Of a DNA stretch of 64,000 nt, positions 1 through 9,336 are shown in pieces. This DNA is from Anaerophaga thermohalophila str. Valhall. Lineage in GTDB: Bacteria > Bacteroidota > Bacteroidia > Bacteroidales > Marinilabiliaceae. The DNA lies in contig NZ_AHZV01000076.1 of assembly GCF_000250735.1 (NCBI RefSeq), forward strand, positions 1 through 64,000, written 5' to 3'. The position numbers and the translations under genes were made by a program. The notes below the pieces were generated by a model, which was given only the letters and a program-made list of their open reading frames with translations, was not told where the DNA came from and made no database searches. Within the stretch, counting starts at the first letter, position 1; every line of letters begins with the position of its first letter.

Positions 1-132
1 TAATTCACCCCGTCTATCAAAATTTAAGATGGGACGACCGAACAATAAATGTTGATGACCAAAACCGGGAAAAAGGAAATACTGAATCAGTGCAAACGAC
101 TGCTGGGCGAACTATTAAACCAAAAAGCCTGA
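1..132 (+). CDS. 3' end of an upstream gene (partial, frameshifted), possibly the SbcD/YhaO-like partner of the next gene
   Basis: The frame is open from position 3 at the window edge. Removing one A from the run at 70-74 leads to a natural ending (residues ILNQCKRLLGELLNQKA, TGA at 130-132), three bases before the ATG of the following ATPase gene. As written, the frame instead runs into that gene. Only about 43 residues are visible and they carry no motif. YhaN-type ATPases usually sit directly downstream of a metallophosphoesterase (YhaO/SbcD-like), so that identity is inferred from context only. Confidence 0.4.
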
Positions 133-134
133 AA

Positions 135-3100
135 ATGAATAAACTCCCATATATAATTAAAAGACTCAATATTCGAAAAATGCCGGGATTTCCCGGTGGA
201 TTACGACAATTTGATGACCTGGCACCTAACATAAATATTGTATCGGGCCCCAATGCTTCGGGCAAGAGTTCCACCGCCCGGCTCATACAACAACTCATCT
301 GGCATAAGCAAACAATGGGACTGGATGCCAATGCTTCCATACTTCTCGATAATCAGGAATGGGACATAAAAATAGATTACGGCAAAATACAGGTACTGCA
401 CGACGGCCGCGAAGAATCGATAACAGGACTCCCGCCAGCAGAAGGAAGTCACCGCTATTTTCTGGCTCTGCAGGACATGGTGGCCGAAGAAGACAAAAAT
501 GCCGCCGAAACCATCGCCCGCGAATCCATCGGGGGCTACAATCTTGACCTGGCAAAAGAAAAACTTGGTTATTCCGATGCCATATCTACCAAAAACATAG
601 GCGAATTTAAGGCACTCGACAAAGCCATTCAGAAATATCATGCAACACTGAGCAACCAGGAAAAGATAAAACGCGAAGAGAGCAGCCTGGATAAACTATA
701 CAGGGAAAAAGAAGAAGCTGAGCTTGACAGACAAAGAAGCAGCTTTTTTAAAACCTTAGCCGAATTTCTGAATGCCCGCAATGCTTACAACCAAATTAAC
801 GCCGAACTGGAACAATTTCATCCTTCGATGGACAAGCTGATCGGTAACGAGCCGGAACAGATTGAAAAGTTGGAGCATCAAATTCACCACTCGAAAAACA
901 TCATTGAACAGTCCAATTCAGATATAGAAGAAACTAAAACAGAACTCGGACAACTCACCATCCCCAAAAACGGAATCGCGCCTGCAGTTATTGAAGAATT
1001 GGAAAATCGCGCAGAGAATATCAAAGAACTGTCGCGAACAATAAACCATAACGAAGAAAAAATTAAAACTCTGAAAATCCGGTCGCAGGAAGCTTTAAAA
1101 AATATTGACGCAAATATTGATCCCGAAGAATGGAACGGGCTTGACCTGAACGATGTTGGCCAACTCGACCGTTTCCTGCAAAAAGCCCACAATGTGTTGG
1201 GAAGGAAGACATTTCTGAACAATCAGATGGAGCTTCTGTCGCAAGAATTCGCCAATTTAGGAGATTCAGAATACGATGGTGAAAAAATCAGCTCGGGCAT
1301 TAACATTCTCAACAACTGGCTCACCGAACAACAAGTCAGCAAAGAAACACCCAAGTGGTTTGTGCCGCTGCTTATTGTGCTGGGGGCAGTTACCGGCATT
1401 GCTACGTTCTTTTTTTGGCTGGCCGGGCCTTTCAGGCATTATACTGATGGCAGTGGCATGGATTCTTTCCAACCTTAAAACATCGAAACAGGACACTTTG
1501 CAGATCAGGGAACAGGATTATCGTAAAACAGGACTGAAACAGCCTGGTCAATGGCATCCCGACGATGTTGTTAATCTCCTGAATGAGCTTGTAAAAGACC
1601 TTCAAAAAGCTCATCAACAAGATGACATCATCAGAAAACAAAAAGATATTGAAAAGCAACTCAGCAATGCCAATAACGAATTAAAACAGTTGGAAGAAAT
1701 AAGAAACCAACTGATAGAAAAAATAAAAACAGCTCCGCACATCCCTGATATCTCTGAAAACGATTACACCAGTCTGGTCTGGTTTATCGAAAACCTAAAA
1801 AATTGGCAGAATTCCCATCTGGAATTATTAACAATTCAATCAAAAACACAACATCTAAAGTCGGAACTTCAAGCAGAACTGGGAAAGTGCAATGAAATAT
1901 TTTCAGAGACCGGTTTTTCTGCAGCTGATGATATTCCACAAATCAAAGCCACTTTATCGGAACTAAAAAAGCAGGAAAACGAGCGACGCGAACTTCTGCG
2001 GCAAATACAACAGTCCGAAAAAGAGATTGAGAATCAGAATAAACGATTAAAAGATGCCGAAAAAGAGCTGTCAGAAATATATTCACGTCTTAATATTACC
2101 GAAGGCGACAAGACCACCATACGCCAAATGACAGAACAGCTGGAGAATTACAAAGATCTGAAAAACAAGTTTATAGCCACAAAAGCAACCTATCAGGGAA
2201 AAGAGCATCTTTTAAATGATCACCCGTTATACCCTGATTATAAACAGGAAACAGAACATTTAACCGCTGAAGAAGCCATCACCAAATCTGAAGAATTTGC
2301 CCGCAATGCAGAAAACTGGGAAACCATCATTGAGCAGATTAAGGAAATAGAAAATGCCGTCAGACAAATAAAAAACGGACATGAACTGGAAGATGTTCTG
2401 GCCCAAAAAGAAAATGCATTAAACGACCTTGAAGATGTTTACCACAACAACATTTCCGGCTTCACAGGACATCTCATCGTTGAAGAGCTGAAAACACAAA
2501 CCCGCGATCAGAACCGCCCGCAGGTTTTCAAAGCTGCCGGCGAACTATTTAACCGGATTACTGCAGGTCGTTATGAACTGCGTCTCGACAATAAAGAACA
2601 GGCCGTATTTACAGCTTACGATACAGTATTGAAGCTGGAACAACCGCTATCGGAGCTATCAACAGGAACCAGAGTACAGCTCTTGCTGGCAGTACGTCTG
2701 GCATTTATTGAAAAGCAGGAAGACACAATAAAACTTCCCTTGCTGGCAGATGAGCTTCTGGCTAATAGCGACGATGAGAGAGCAACCGCAATTATTCAGG
2801 CCCTGATTGAAATCAGTCGTGAAGGCCGGCAAATTTTCTATTTCACCGCTCAGGACGACGAAGTGAAAAAATGGTATTCGTTCCTGAAATCAGAAAGCGA
2901 TATACATTTCACCCACATAGCCCTGACTGGAAATTCAGGTGGATCTTCATCAAACAATATCAGCGAAATATCGTCGGATGACATTAAATTTTCGTATTCT
3001 GCTCCCCAACCCGAAGGGAAAAGTCACGCAAAATACGGCGAAGCGTTGGCCGTCCCCTCTTTTTCCCTCCTCACCGACGACATCACTTCACTTCATCTGT

Positions 3101-3624
3101 GGTACCTGATCGACGATGTTAACCTGCTTTACAAGTGTCTGCAAAAAGGCATCCGCCAATGGGGGCAGTTGCAGAGTTTTGTTCAAAACAACGGTCGTAT
3201 TTCCGGTTTGGATGATGACACCTGGCAAATCATCTGCAGCAAAGCAGAACTGTTGACGCGATTTAAAGAACTCTATTCCATTGGCCGTCCAAAACCAGTT
3301 GGCCGTGATGTTTTGAAACAATCCGGACTTATCTCCGATACATTTATCGATGCCGTGGCAGAAAAAGCAGCCGAACTCAACGGCAATCCCGAACAATTAC
3401 TACTGGCGCTAAGAAATGGTGAAGTCTCAAGATTCTATAGAACCAAAACCGAAGAGCTGGCAGACTTTTTCATCGCCAACAATTTCATCGACGAAAATGA
3501 GCCGATGTCCATGGATGATATCCTGATAAAACTGCAGGCTTTTATCTCAGAAACGGTTATAGATGCTAAAGATGCAGAGGAATTTTTGCACACGGTTATT
3601 GGTAATAGATCGGAAGATGGTTAG
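135..3624 (+). CDS. YhaN/SbcC-like SMC-type ATPase with central membrane hairpin (frameshift at 1410-1416)
   Basis: Large coiled-coil ATPase of the YhaN/Rad50 type, probably acting on DNA ends with a phosphoesterase encoded just upstream. Walker A GPNASGKSS lies at residues 38-46. Long coiled coils follow on both sides of a hydrophobic hairpin near residues 410-445, as in other YhaN proteins. The ABC-type signature (LSTGTRVQLLLAVRLAF) and Walker B (LPLLADELL) lie near 2660-2760. About 230 helical residues after the ATPase head (2930-3624) match nothing I recognise. As written the gene is two overlapping frames, 135-1478 and about 1276-3624. Removing one T from the T7 run at 1410-1416 joins them within the membrane hairpin and gives 1162 residues. 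I chose the ATG at 135 because it follows the upstream stop closely. Confidence 0.8.
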
Positions 3625-3690
3625 ATTATTAGAAACCTGCCTGACGATAGGCAAGCCTGCCGTCAGGCAGGTTTCTGAAAATCTAACCAT
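3616..3690 (+). terminator. Extended inverted repeat at the end of the YhaN-like gene
   Basis: Nested perfect arms: ATGGTTAGAT (3617-3626) pairs with ATCTAACCAT (3681-3690), and AGAAACCTGCCTGACG (3631-3646) pairs with 3661-3676. The stop codon at 3622-3624 lies inside the outer arm. No strong T-tract follows, so this is a terminator-like or repeat-derived hairpin rather than a textbook terminator. Confidence 0.55.
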
Positions 3691-3768
3691 CTATTGAGTT
3701 AAATGTGGTAGTTAAAAAAAACTATTTCTGTGCGACATTGTCGAGCGGCCGCTTTGTTTGCCAGGAAT

Positions 3769-3825
3769 GGCAGTTACAAACTGCCGGTTAAGATTCGAAG
3801 AAATTACAAATTACGGCGAGCGGGG
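3769..3825 (+). repeat. Double-hairpin repeat, copy 1
   Basis: GGCAGTTACAAACTGCC forms one hairpin and a second imperfect one sits around GAAATTACAAATTACGGCG, ending in GAGCGGGG. This is the most diverged of three copies (others near 4911 and 12809). It sits at the left edge of the accessory island, just downstream of the RelE-like toxin gene. Confidence 0.65.
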
Positions 3826-3830
3826 GCTGA

Positions 3831-4130
3831 TTAATGTTTGAGTTTCTTAGGGTTTTGCCGGTTGTCCCAAAATGTATAGAGTTCTATAATTTTATCAGCT
3901 TCATTCACAAAATAGAACAAACTGCTATGCTTTGTAATTAAAGCCTTACGTATTTCCCGGAACCGGGAAGCTTTGAACTGGTAAGGGTTCTTTTCAATTT
4001 GCCCTATGACCTTGTGAGCCTTTCGAACAAAGTTTTGTATTTCTCTTTCCGTCCAGTTGTCTTCTAAATATTCTATTATCTCATCAAAAGTATCTTCGGC
4101 CTCTTTAGACCACCTTGCTACTAAAGCCAT
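3831..4130 (-). CDS. RelE/ParE-family toxin
   Basis: A 99-residue protein with the ParE/RelE pattern: an N-terminal WSKEAEDTFDEIIEYLEDNW helix pair, a central KNPYQF..RFREIRKALI strand region and a C-terminal LFYFVN..IIELYTFWDNRQNP strand pair. Full-length relatives are about 95-105 residues, so it looks complete. It overlaps the antitoxin gene upstream by 10 bases, the usual coupling of type II toxin-antitoxin pairs. RelE members cleave ribosome-bound mRNA and ParE members inhibit gyrase; the sequence does not tell which applies here. Confidence 0.85.
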   Translation of the reverse strand: MALVARWSKEAEDTFDEIIEYLEDNWTEREIQNFVRKAHKVIGQIEKNPYQFKASRFREIRKALITKHSSLFYFVNEADKIIELYTFWDNRQNPKKLKH

Positions 4131-4354
4131 CTATCATATTTTTTCATTACCTCAGGATGGAATCTCGACTCGCCCTTTTTGGCTTGTTCCATGCCTCGTT
4201 TTACAGACTCCTGAACACTTAATGGCAATTCGTCCCAAAAATCTTCTTCTCTTACTTCCTTGCTTAAAATAGCTCGAATGGCATTTAAAATAGTAGTATC
4301 CTCTACCTTGTCGATTAGGCTGTGCAAATCCGATTTTAATTCAACAGTATTCAT
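4121..4354 (-). CDS. Antitoxin of the RelE/ParE pair
   Basis: A 77-residue acidic, helical protein that starts MNTVELKSDLHSLIDKVED and ends HPEVMKKYDRWL. It belongs to the family of small antitoxins, common in Bacteroidota, encoded directly before ParE/RelE toxins. A longer frame reaches 4393, but the ATG at 4354 matches the start of the two related antitoxins at 4835 and 12733. It overlaps the toxin start by 10 bases. Autoregulation by the antitoxin/toxin complex is usual for the family; no operator was identified. Confidence 0.8.
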   Translation of the reverse strand: MNTVELKSDLHSLIDKVEDTTILNAIRAILSKEVREEDFWDELPLSVQESVKRGMEQAKKGESRFHPEVMKKYDRWL

Positions 4355-4494
4355 AGCTTCCTTTGTTTTTATCCTATATAAAGTTAACGACAAAATGGGT
4401 CACATAGTTTTCCTTTTAACAAGATAAAGATAATATTTTCCCCGCGCTTTTTGAAATATTTCCATGTTTATCTACTGATCCTATTCTTTAGTTC

Positions 4495-4620
4495 TCATCT
4501 ATTTGTATCCTGGCTTCCGTTATTGTATTTTTTTACCAGTTTTTGCCCGTTGCCCAGATACCGTATTATTTTATCGTATCCGTTTTCTGCTCGTTTGGAC
4601 CAGACTATTTTTACAGCCAT
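4495..4620 (-). pseudogene. Truncated ParE-family toxin remnant
   Basis: Begins MAVKIVWSKRAENGYDKIIRYL, almost identical to the toxin at 12518. Homology stops after about 22 residues and the reading ends at TGA after 41 codons in unrelated sequence. The start overlaps the neighbouring antitoxin by 10 bases, so the operon layout survives although the toxin body is gone. The break looks like a deletion or recombination joint near 4555. Confidence 0.75.
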
Positions 4621-4835
4621 TTCCTGTACTTTGATAAGACTTCTTCAGTTGTCTTTGTCTCGCCTTTATCTGCCTGAGATATCCCCTCTTTTATTTCAGC
4701 CTTTTCCTCTTCACTAATCAAATCCCACCAATCTTGCTTTTGAGATTGAAGTTGCTCAATTCTGGAGAGTACAGCTTCATCCTGAAGATGAGACACCCAG
4801 TTAATAATATTCAATTTTCTGGTTTCAATATTCAT
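4611..4835 (-). CDS. Orphan antitoxin, copy 1 (paralogue of the one at 12509)
   Basis: A 74-residue protein, MNIETRKLNIINWVSHLQDE and onward, ending EEVLSKYRKWL. It differs from the second copy at 12509-12733 by two residues (K/N and R/K). Two further ATG codons lie upstream, up to 4844; I use the internal one because it resembles the RelE-pair antitoxin start. Its toxin partner immediately downstream is truncated, so the product has no visible target in cis. Retention could reflect neutralisation of a homologous toxin elsewhere or recent loss of the toxin. Confidence 0.75.
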   Translation of the reverse strand: MNIETRKLNIINWVSHLQDEAVLSRIEQLQSQKQDWWDLISEEEKAEIKEGISQADKGETKTTEEVLSKYRKWL

Positions 4836-4910
4836 AATTATCAAGTTTTCCTACAAATTAAAAGATAAATACCCATTTTTGTCACCATGAAGTGAGAAAT
4901 ATTTGTACGA

Positions 4911-4968
4911 TGGCAGTTGCAAACTGCCTGTTAAAATTCGACGTAATTACAAATTACGCCGAGCGGGG
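4911..4968 (+). repeat. Double-hairpin repeat, copy 2
   Basis: Two adjacent perfect hairpins, GGCAGTTGCAAACTGCC and CGTAATTACAAATTACG, ending GAGCGGGG. Identity with copy 3 near 12809 continues leftward through about 70 bases of intergenic DNA into the antitoxin gene, so copies 2 and 3 belong to a larger duplicated segment. The XRE remnant begins at its right end. Confidence 0.75.
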
Positions 4969-5171
4969 TAGAAATTGCCCGTAAAATGGCAAAGACTCTT
5001 GGTGTGTCACTGGATTACCTGGTAGGCAATACCGAGTTTCTGCTTGATACCGATGTAATCAAAAAAATTTAGGAGATTCAAAAACTACCGCAGGAAGATA
5101 GGAACCACCTTTTCTATGTGGTAGACAATATTTTGCAATATGTGAAGGCGAAACAGGCTTTTGCGGGGTAA
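4968..5171 (+). pseudogene. Remnant of an XRE-family helix-turn-helix regulator
   Basis: Reads VEIARKMAKTLGVSLDYLVG, then LLDTDVIKKI, a TAG at 5070-5072, then EIQKLPQEDRNHLFYVVDNI and a TAA at 5169. This is the second half of the HTH domain and the C-terminal tail of a regulator like the intact one at 8983. The N-terminal half is missing: sequence before 4968 is the double-hairpin repeat, which may have inserted or recombined here. A terminator follows directly. Confidence 0.75.
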
Positions 5172-5173
5172 GA

Positions 5174-5199
5174 AAAAACCCGGACTATGTCGGGTTTTT
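5174..5199 (+). terminator. Rho-independent terminator
   Basis: AAAAACCCG (5174-5182) pairs with CGGGTTTTT (5191-5199) around an 8-base loop. The T-tract follows the stem on both strands, so it can serve the XRE remnant on the plus strand and the lipoprotein gene (5225-5671) on the minus strand. Confidence 0.8.
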
Positions 5200-5224
5200 G
5201 CTGGGGACATTTTTGGCAACTAAA

Positions 5225-5671
5225 CTATTTAAATCGAACCATTAAAGTTATTTGACTTATATCCTTAACTGACGATTCCTTACGCCTCTTTATGCTAACA
5301 GTTTTAACAAAATCTTCAAAAAAAGGCAAGTATTCACTCACTTTAGGCGGGTAACACCACTTCAAAGATAAACTATCCATTCCATAATAGTAATCAATAA
5401 CAGTGTCCTGCTTGGAAGTAAACAATTGCAACTTCATTATTTTTACGTTCTCAATTTTCAAATTATCATTAATTATCCCTTTAATAGCGGCTAATCCATT
5501 ATATTTTCCACCACCCAAACTATCTGGCAATACTACATGCGGATCATATTCAACTTCATACGGGGAAGGCACGATAGGATCAACAACAACTTCTTTACTT
5601 CCCTGTGAATGGCTTTTACAGCCAATAATCAGTAAAAATACGCTGAATAATACAAAAAATAGAGGTTTCAT
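5225..5671 (-). CDS. Lipoprotein, candidate immunity protein for the Rhs-linked effector
   Basis: A 148-residue protein with a lipoprotein signal (MKPLFFVLFSVFLLIIGC, lipobox Cys at 18). The mature part is acidic with no family I recognise. Its ATG overlaps the Rhs stop codon by four bases (ATGA), so the two are translationally coupled. In polymorphic toxin loci the gene directly after the toxin tip is normally the immunity gene. A lipid-anchored immunity protein would protect the cell envelope, suggesting that the effector acts there. Function is inferred from position only. Confidence 0.6.
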   Translation of the reverse strand: MKPLFFVLFSVFLLIIGCKSHSQGSKEVVVDPIVPSPYEVEYDPHVVLPDSLGGGKYNGLAAIKGIINDNLKIENVKIMKLQLFTSKQDTVIDYYYGMDSLSLKWCYPPKVSEYLPFFEDFVKTVSIKRRKESSVKDISQITLMVRFK

Positions 5672-6573
5672 CGTAATAAAGGGAATAGTTTTTTAATCAA
5701 TGGGTTTTTTAGTGCTGTATCGATTTTATAGTTTCTATAAGGTCCTTGCCCTGCCACGCCGTTCTTACCCACATTCACAGAGCTACCTAGTTTAAAATTG
5801 CTTACAGCTGTATTATATTGATTACTATTAAAAGTCGGAGCATAAATGAGAGATTCCATGGCTTGTTCGTAAGCATATCCTGCATTTGTATTGTTACCCC
5901 AACCTAACATTCCATTTCCTGAAGATAACGTCACAGCTCTGCCAAAGAGATATGCTCCAACCTCATTATTTATTGTTTTCATGCTTCCATTTAGTGTTTG
6001 TCCATTATCGTATTGGTAACCATGAAATAGTTCATGAGCTGTAGATTCAAGCTTTTGTCCATCGGGTATACTTTCCATTAATGCTCCAGCATGTATTTCT
6101 CCTCCCCCTTTTTTATCTTTGGCAAAAGCAAGTGCATCTTTTACATCATTCCCTTTTTTATCTTTGGCAAAAGTATTGGTAAAATTAAACTGACTTTTTG
6201 AATCTACTAAATCACTTAAAACAGCACCTCCAATCTGAACATTGTCCATTTGATTCAAAGAACCTACAGTAGTTGCAACAAAATCATTATTCCCTTTATA
6301 TTTCATCCCTTGTTTATATTGCAACTTCTGTTCATTTCCATCATCATCAGTGTAATATATCCATATTTCTTCTCCATTTGGATCTATAAATAAAAGAGGA
6401 TTATTAGCTCCATAAACAAACGGTGAGAATGAATAGTATTTTTCAGCTTTCGGGTCCACCACATGCCACCTCCCCAAACTTGGGTCGTACATTCTCGCCC
6501 CGTAATCATACCAACTTACGCGGTTTTTTTGCGTTTCCACTGGTTCCCTACCTGCTCCAAAATAGGTGTTCAA
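5668..6573 (-). pseudogene. C-terminal remnant of an Rhs/polymorphic toxin with a metallopeptidase-like tip
   Basis: The first 70 or so residues are the Rhs-associated core end (YDYGARMYDPSLGRWHVVDP, then FVYGANNPLLFIDPNGEE). The variable tip carries STAHELFHGYQ, an HExxH zinc-binding motif, followed by NNEVGAYLFGRA, a plausible third ligand. Whole Rhs proteins exceed 1000 residues. Here the frame is closed by a stop just upstream of 6595 and no earlier Rhs repeats are visible, so this is a 3' stub. The only start is a TTG at 6573. Residues FAKDKKG occur twice because of a 23-bp direct repeat (6107-6129 and 6152-6174). The stub may be a silent effector cassette usable by recombination. Confidence 0.75.
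6107..6174 (+). repeat. 23-bp direct repeat within the Rhs tip
   Basis: The same 23 bases (CCC, six T, ATCTTTGGCAAAAG) start at 6107 and 6152. The period is 45 bases, 15 codons, so the frame is kept. It looks like a recent slippage duplication. Confidence 0.8.
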
Positions 6574-6750
6574 AGAACGTCTACTACCCTCAAAAATAGC
6601 ATCTTTTTTCTTTTAATTGAACCTTTTAGCTGAAAAATTCATTTCTGATGGCTTCAGTTATTCTCAGTTAAAAGAAAAAATAACAACATTATTTTTTTAA
6701 AAGAAAACCGAAAAAAAGAAAGCCACTGCGTCAAGGAAGGACTTAAAGGG

Positions 6751-7947
6751 ATGTCAAGGCTTTGGGCAAAAATACTACCCGAGTGTGCGAGGGTGGAGAT
6801 TTTTGCCCAAACCCGAAGTGAACGGGGCAAGATTAAACCGTCCATTGAAACCGGAGAGGTTGTTACATGTCAGGTTTTCGTGGCTTGCCTTCCTTTCTCC
6901 GATTATGCTTTTGTTATAGCCGTAAGAAGTCAATGCGTGGAAGACTTTATTTACGCTCTTAGATGCTGTTTAGAGGCCTTTGGCGGCGTTACTGAAATGT
7001 TGGTACCCGATAATCTTAAATCGGCCATAGTAAAGGCTAATCTGTATGAGCCTGGCGTAAACCAGGTCTTAGAAGATTTTGCCAACCATTACCAAACAGC
7101 TGTTGTGCCTACGCGTGTATGCAGCCCTCAGGACAAAGCATTGGTGGAAAATCAGGTAAAGATGATTTACACACGCGTTTTTGCCCGCTTGCGAAAGGTG
7201 CAATTCTTTGACATTCACTCATTGAATGCAGCCATCAGGGATAAGACCAGGGATCACAATCAAACACGGATGCAACAAAAGAAGTATTGCCGTGAGGAAC
7301 AATTTTTATCTAAGGAGAAGCCTTTATTACGTGCCTTACCGGATGAGCCTTTTGAGATTAAATATTACCGAAAGTTGACAGTTGCCAAGAATAACCATGT
7401 TCTTCTTCAGCAGGACAAGCATCATTATAGCGTTCCATATCAACATATTGGTTCAAAGGTTAAAGTCATCTATACGCGTTCAATGGTCTATTTTTATATC
7501 AAAGGAGAACTAGTTGCAGTTCATCCCAGGGTATATCATCCAGGCTACTCAACTACCCCCGATCACTTGTGCTCCACACACAGGCATTACCTGGATCGCA
7601 GTCCTGAATATTATCTACAAAAGGCCTTGAACATCAGTCCTGAATTGCATGAGCTCTTTCGTTTGATGTTTGCACAAAAAAGGCATCCTGAGCAGGTATA
7701 TCGTTCTTGCCAGGGGGTGTTGAGTTTGCAAAGAAAAACCCCCGAAGCAACTTTTAAAAAAGCCTGTGCTATGGCCATGGAAGTTGAGCAATACAGTTAT
7801 GGATTTATCCAGAATATCATTAAAAATAAGATGACGGAAATCCCTGAAGTCTCTAAAAAAGAAACTTTACCGGAACACGAAAATATCCGCGGAAAAGCCT
7901 ATTACAAACAATCAACATTAAATTTTGATAACAATGAAACAACTTGA
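6751..7947 (+). pseudogene. istA: IS21 transposase IstA, N-terminally truncated
   Basis: IstA similarity begins around 6845 (ETGEVVTCQVFVACLP) and continues to the end. The DDE core is partly visible: the second Asp in MLVPDNLKSA and the Glu in DKALVENQVKMIYTR. The HTH region and the first Asp, which normally precede this point by a few residues, are absent, and residues encoded before 6845 come from an unrelated hairpin. Complete IstA is about 500 residues; about 365 remain. The end overlaps istB by 14 bases, the normal IS21 arrangement. Confidence 0.85.
6761..6826 (+). repeat. Perfect 13-bp inverted repeat plus a small hairpin at the broken left edge of IS21
   Basis: TTTGGGCAAAAAT (6761-6773) pairs with ATTTTTGCCCAAA (6799-6811). 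The 25-base loop contains an inner CCC/GGG stem. A second small hairpin, CCCGAAGTGAACGGG, follows at 6812-6826. The structure lies exactly where IstA homology is lost, so it is probably foreign DNA joined to the IS stub rather than an IS21 end. Confidence 0.6.
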
Positions 7948-8653
7948 ACAACAAATGACCAGCTTGCGTTTACACGGCATGGAGCGCAGCTGGAAAGCAC
8001 TGGTGGAAACCAGAAGACAGCATGAGCTAACCTTAAATGAGGGACTTGAAGTGTTGCTACAAGCCGAACTGCAGGATCGTGAAAACAAGCGATTTGAACG
8101 GCTTCGTAAATCGGCACGTTTTCGTTATCAGGCCTCTATTGAAGAGTTACACATTGATTCATCCAGAGGGCTCGATAAAGGGCTTATATCCAATCTTGCT
8201 ACCGGTGATTTCCTTACAAAAGGAGAATCAATACTCATAACGGGAGCATCGGGTTGTGGCAAAAGTTATTTAGCTTCAGCTCTGGGGCATCAGGCTTGTG
8301 TTCACGGATATAAGGTGGCATATTTTAATGCCCAAAAGCTCTTTCTCAAAACAAAATTATCCAGGGTTGAAGGAACCATAATCAATTTTTTAGAGAAATT
8401 GGCAAAAACAAACCTTCTGATACTTGATGATTTTGGTCTTGCCCATTTAGAGCACCAACAACGAATGGATTTTCTGGAAATAATTGAAGATCGTCATGGG
8501 AAAGCTTCAACCATTATAGCCAGTCAATTACCCGTTGAAAATTGGTACGATATCATTGGAGAAGAGACGGTTGCGGATGCTATTTTAGATAGATTAGTCC
8601 ACACTTCTCATAGAATCGAATTGAGAGGTGAAAGTTTAAGAAAAAAACGGTAA
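7934..8653 (+). CDS. istB: IS21 helper ATPase IstB
   Basis: An AAA+ ATPase of the DnaC/IstB type that remodels target DNA for IstA. Walker A is GASGCGKSYLAS and Walker B is NLLILDDFGLA; the C-terminal DAILDRLVHTSHRIEL is typical. Length (239 residues from the ATG at 7934; another in-frame ATG is at 7925) matches the family. It appears intact although its partner is truncated. Confidence 0.9.
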   Translation: MKQLEQQMTSLRLHGMERSWKALVETRRQHELTLNEGLEVLLQAELQDRENKRFERLRKSARFRYQASIEELHIDSSRGLDKGLISNLATGDFLTKGESILITGASGCGKSYLASALGHQACVHGYKVAYFNAQKLFLKTKLSRVEGTIINFLEKLAKTNLLILDDFGLAHLEHQQRMDFLEIIEDRHGKASTIIASQLPVENWYDIIGEETVADAILDRLVHTSHRIELRGESLRKKR

Positions 8654-8982
8654 TATTGTCAGTCCATCTCGTTCTTTGAACCAATACTGAGCAGGGGGTC
8701 AATATCACCGGAATGGGGGGTCAACATCACCGGAATATCCATTTTAACATTCCATTCCGGTCGGGATGTAAACCGTAGTGTTTCAAAACAGTGTTAATGG
8801 ATAGCCTGGATTTTATTTCTAAAATTTCCATAAAAAATAATTTTTAACCTTTTTCGGTCAAATTTAATCCAATCAATCAAATTGACAAAATCTTTTCATA
8901 TTTTATTTTCTCGTATAAGGTTTGTATATTTGTGTGTTCCTTGAAAAATAGGGGTAAAACAAATCTTTTTAGGTTTAAAATT
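8654..8982 (+). promoter_or_regulatory. Intergenic region with a candidate promoter for the XRE-MazF operon
   Basis: After the IS21 right end the DNA is AT-rich and gene-free. TATATTTG at 8925-8932 fits the Bacteroidota -7 consensus TAnnTTTG and lies about 50 bases before the regulator's ATG. The -33 region is weak. No operator dyad was obvious. Confidence 0.4.
8696..8736 (+). repeat. IS21 right-end repeats
   Basis: GGGTCAATATCACCGGAAT at 8696-8714 and GGGTCAACATCACCGGAAT at 8718-8736, spaced 22 bases. Multiple short direct repeats at the ends are the transposase-binding sites of IS21 elements. No matching repeats were seen on the left, consistent with truncation. Confidence 0.75.
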
Positions 8983-9330
8983 ATGTTGACATTTGGTAAG
9001 AAAATATCAATGCTCTGTAAAGAAAAGGGATGGTCACAGACCGAACTGGCAAAAAAACTCAACACCTCTGTATCGGTCATAAGCCGATATGAAAGGGATG
9101 AGATGACACCATCTATTGAAGCAGCCAAAAAATTGGCTGATTTGCTTAATTCTACTGTGGGATATTTGTTAGGAGAAACAGAAGAAAGCAATATCTTTAA
9201 AGACCCTGACATGCTCCGCAGGTTCAACGATATTAAAAGCTTTGCCGAAAATGAAAAAGAACAGATTCTTTTTACTTTGGATGCAATGATACACGAGATA
9301 AAAAACAGGAGAACTTACGCTGTAAAATAA
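8983..9330 (+). CDS. XRE-family transcriptional regulator
   Basis: A 115-residue protein with an N-terminal helix-turn-helix (SQTELAKKLNTSVSVISRYE) followed by SIEAAKKLADLLNSTVGYLLGE, a typical Cro/C1 domain. The ATG at 8983 gives the standard start just before the HTH; an upstream extension to 8932 is not conserved in type. Six bases separate it from the antitoxin-like gene that follows, so it probably heads and controls a three-gene toxin-antitoxin operon. The remnant at 4968 is a relative. Confidence 0.85.
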   Translation: MLTFGKKISMLCKEKGWSQTELAKKLNTSVSVISRYERDEMTPSIEAAKKLADLLNSTVGYLLGETEESNIFKDPDMLRRFNDIKSFAENEKEQILFTLDAMIHEIKNRRTYAVK

Positions 9331-9336
9331 TCGATC

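Larger units (their letters stand above)
6830..8740 (+). mobile_element. IS21-family element, 5'-truncated
   Basis: Contains the 3' two thirds of istA, an intact-looking istB and a right end with two 19-bp direct repeats. The left end, the IstA N-terminal DNA-binding region and the first catalytic Asp are missing, so it should not transpose on its own. IS21 elements are about 2.4-2.6 kb when complete. No target duplication can be identified. Confidence 0.8.

Noticed and set aside
1276..3624. Second part of the YhaN-like protein as a separate gene
   Set aside because: Its first 55 codons overlap the first part in another frame, and the proper membrane hairpin is formed only when the two are joined.
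6569..8680. 12-base inverted pair CGTTCTTTGAAC on either side of the IS21 remnant
   Set aside because: The right member lies inside the IS before its end repeats and the left is in the Rhs frame, so they are not IS termini. Most likely chance.
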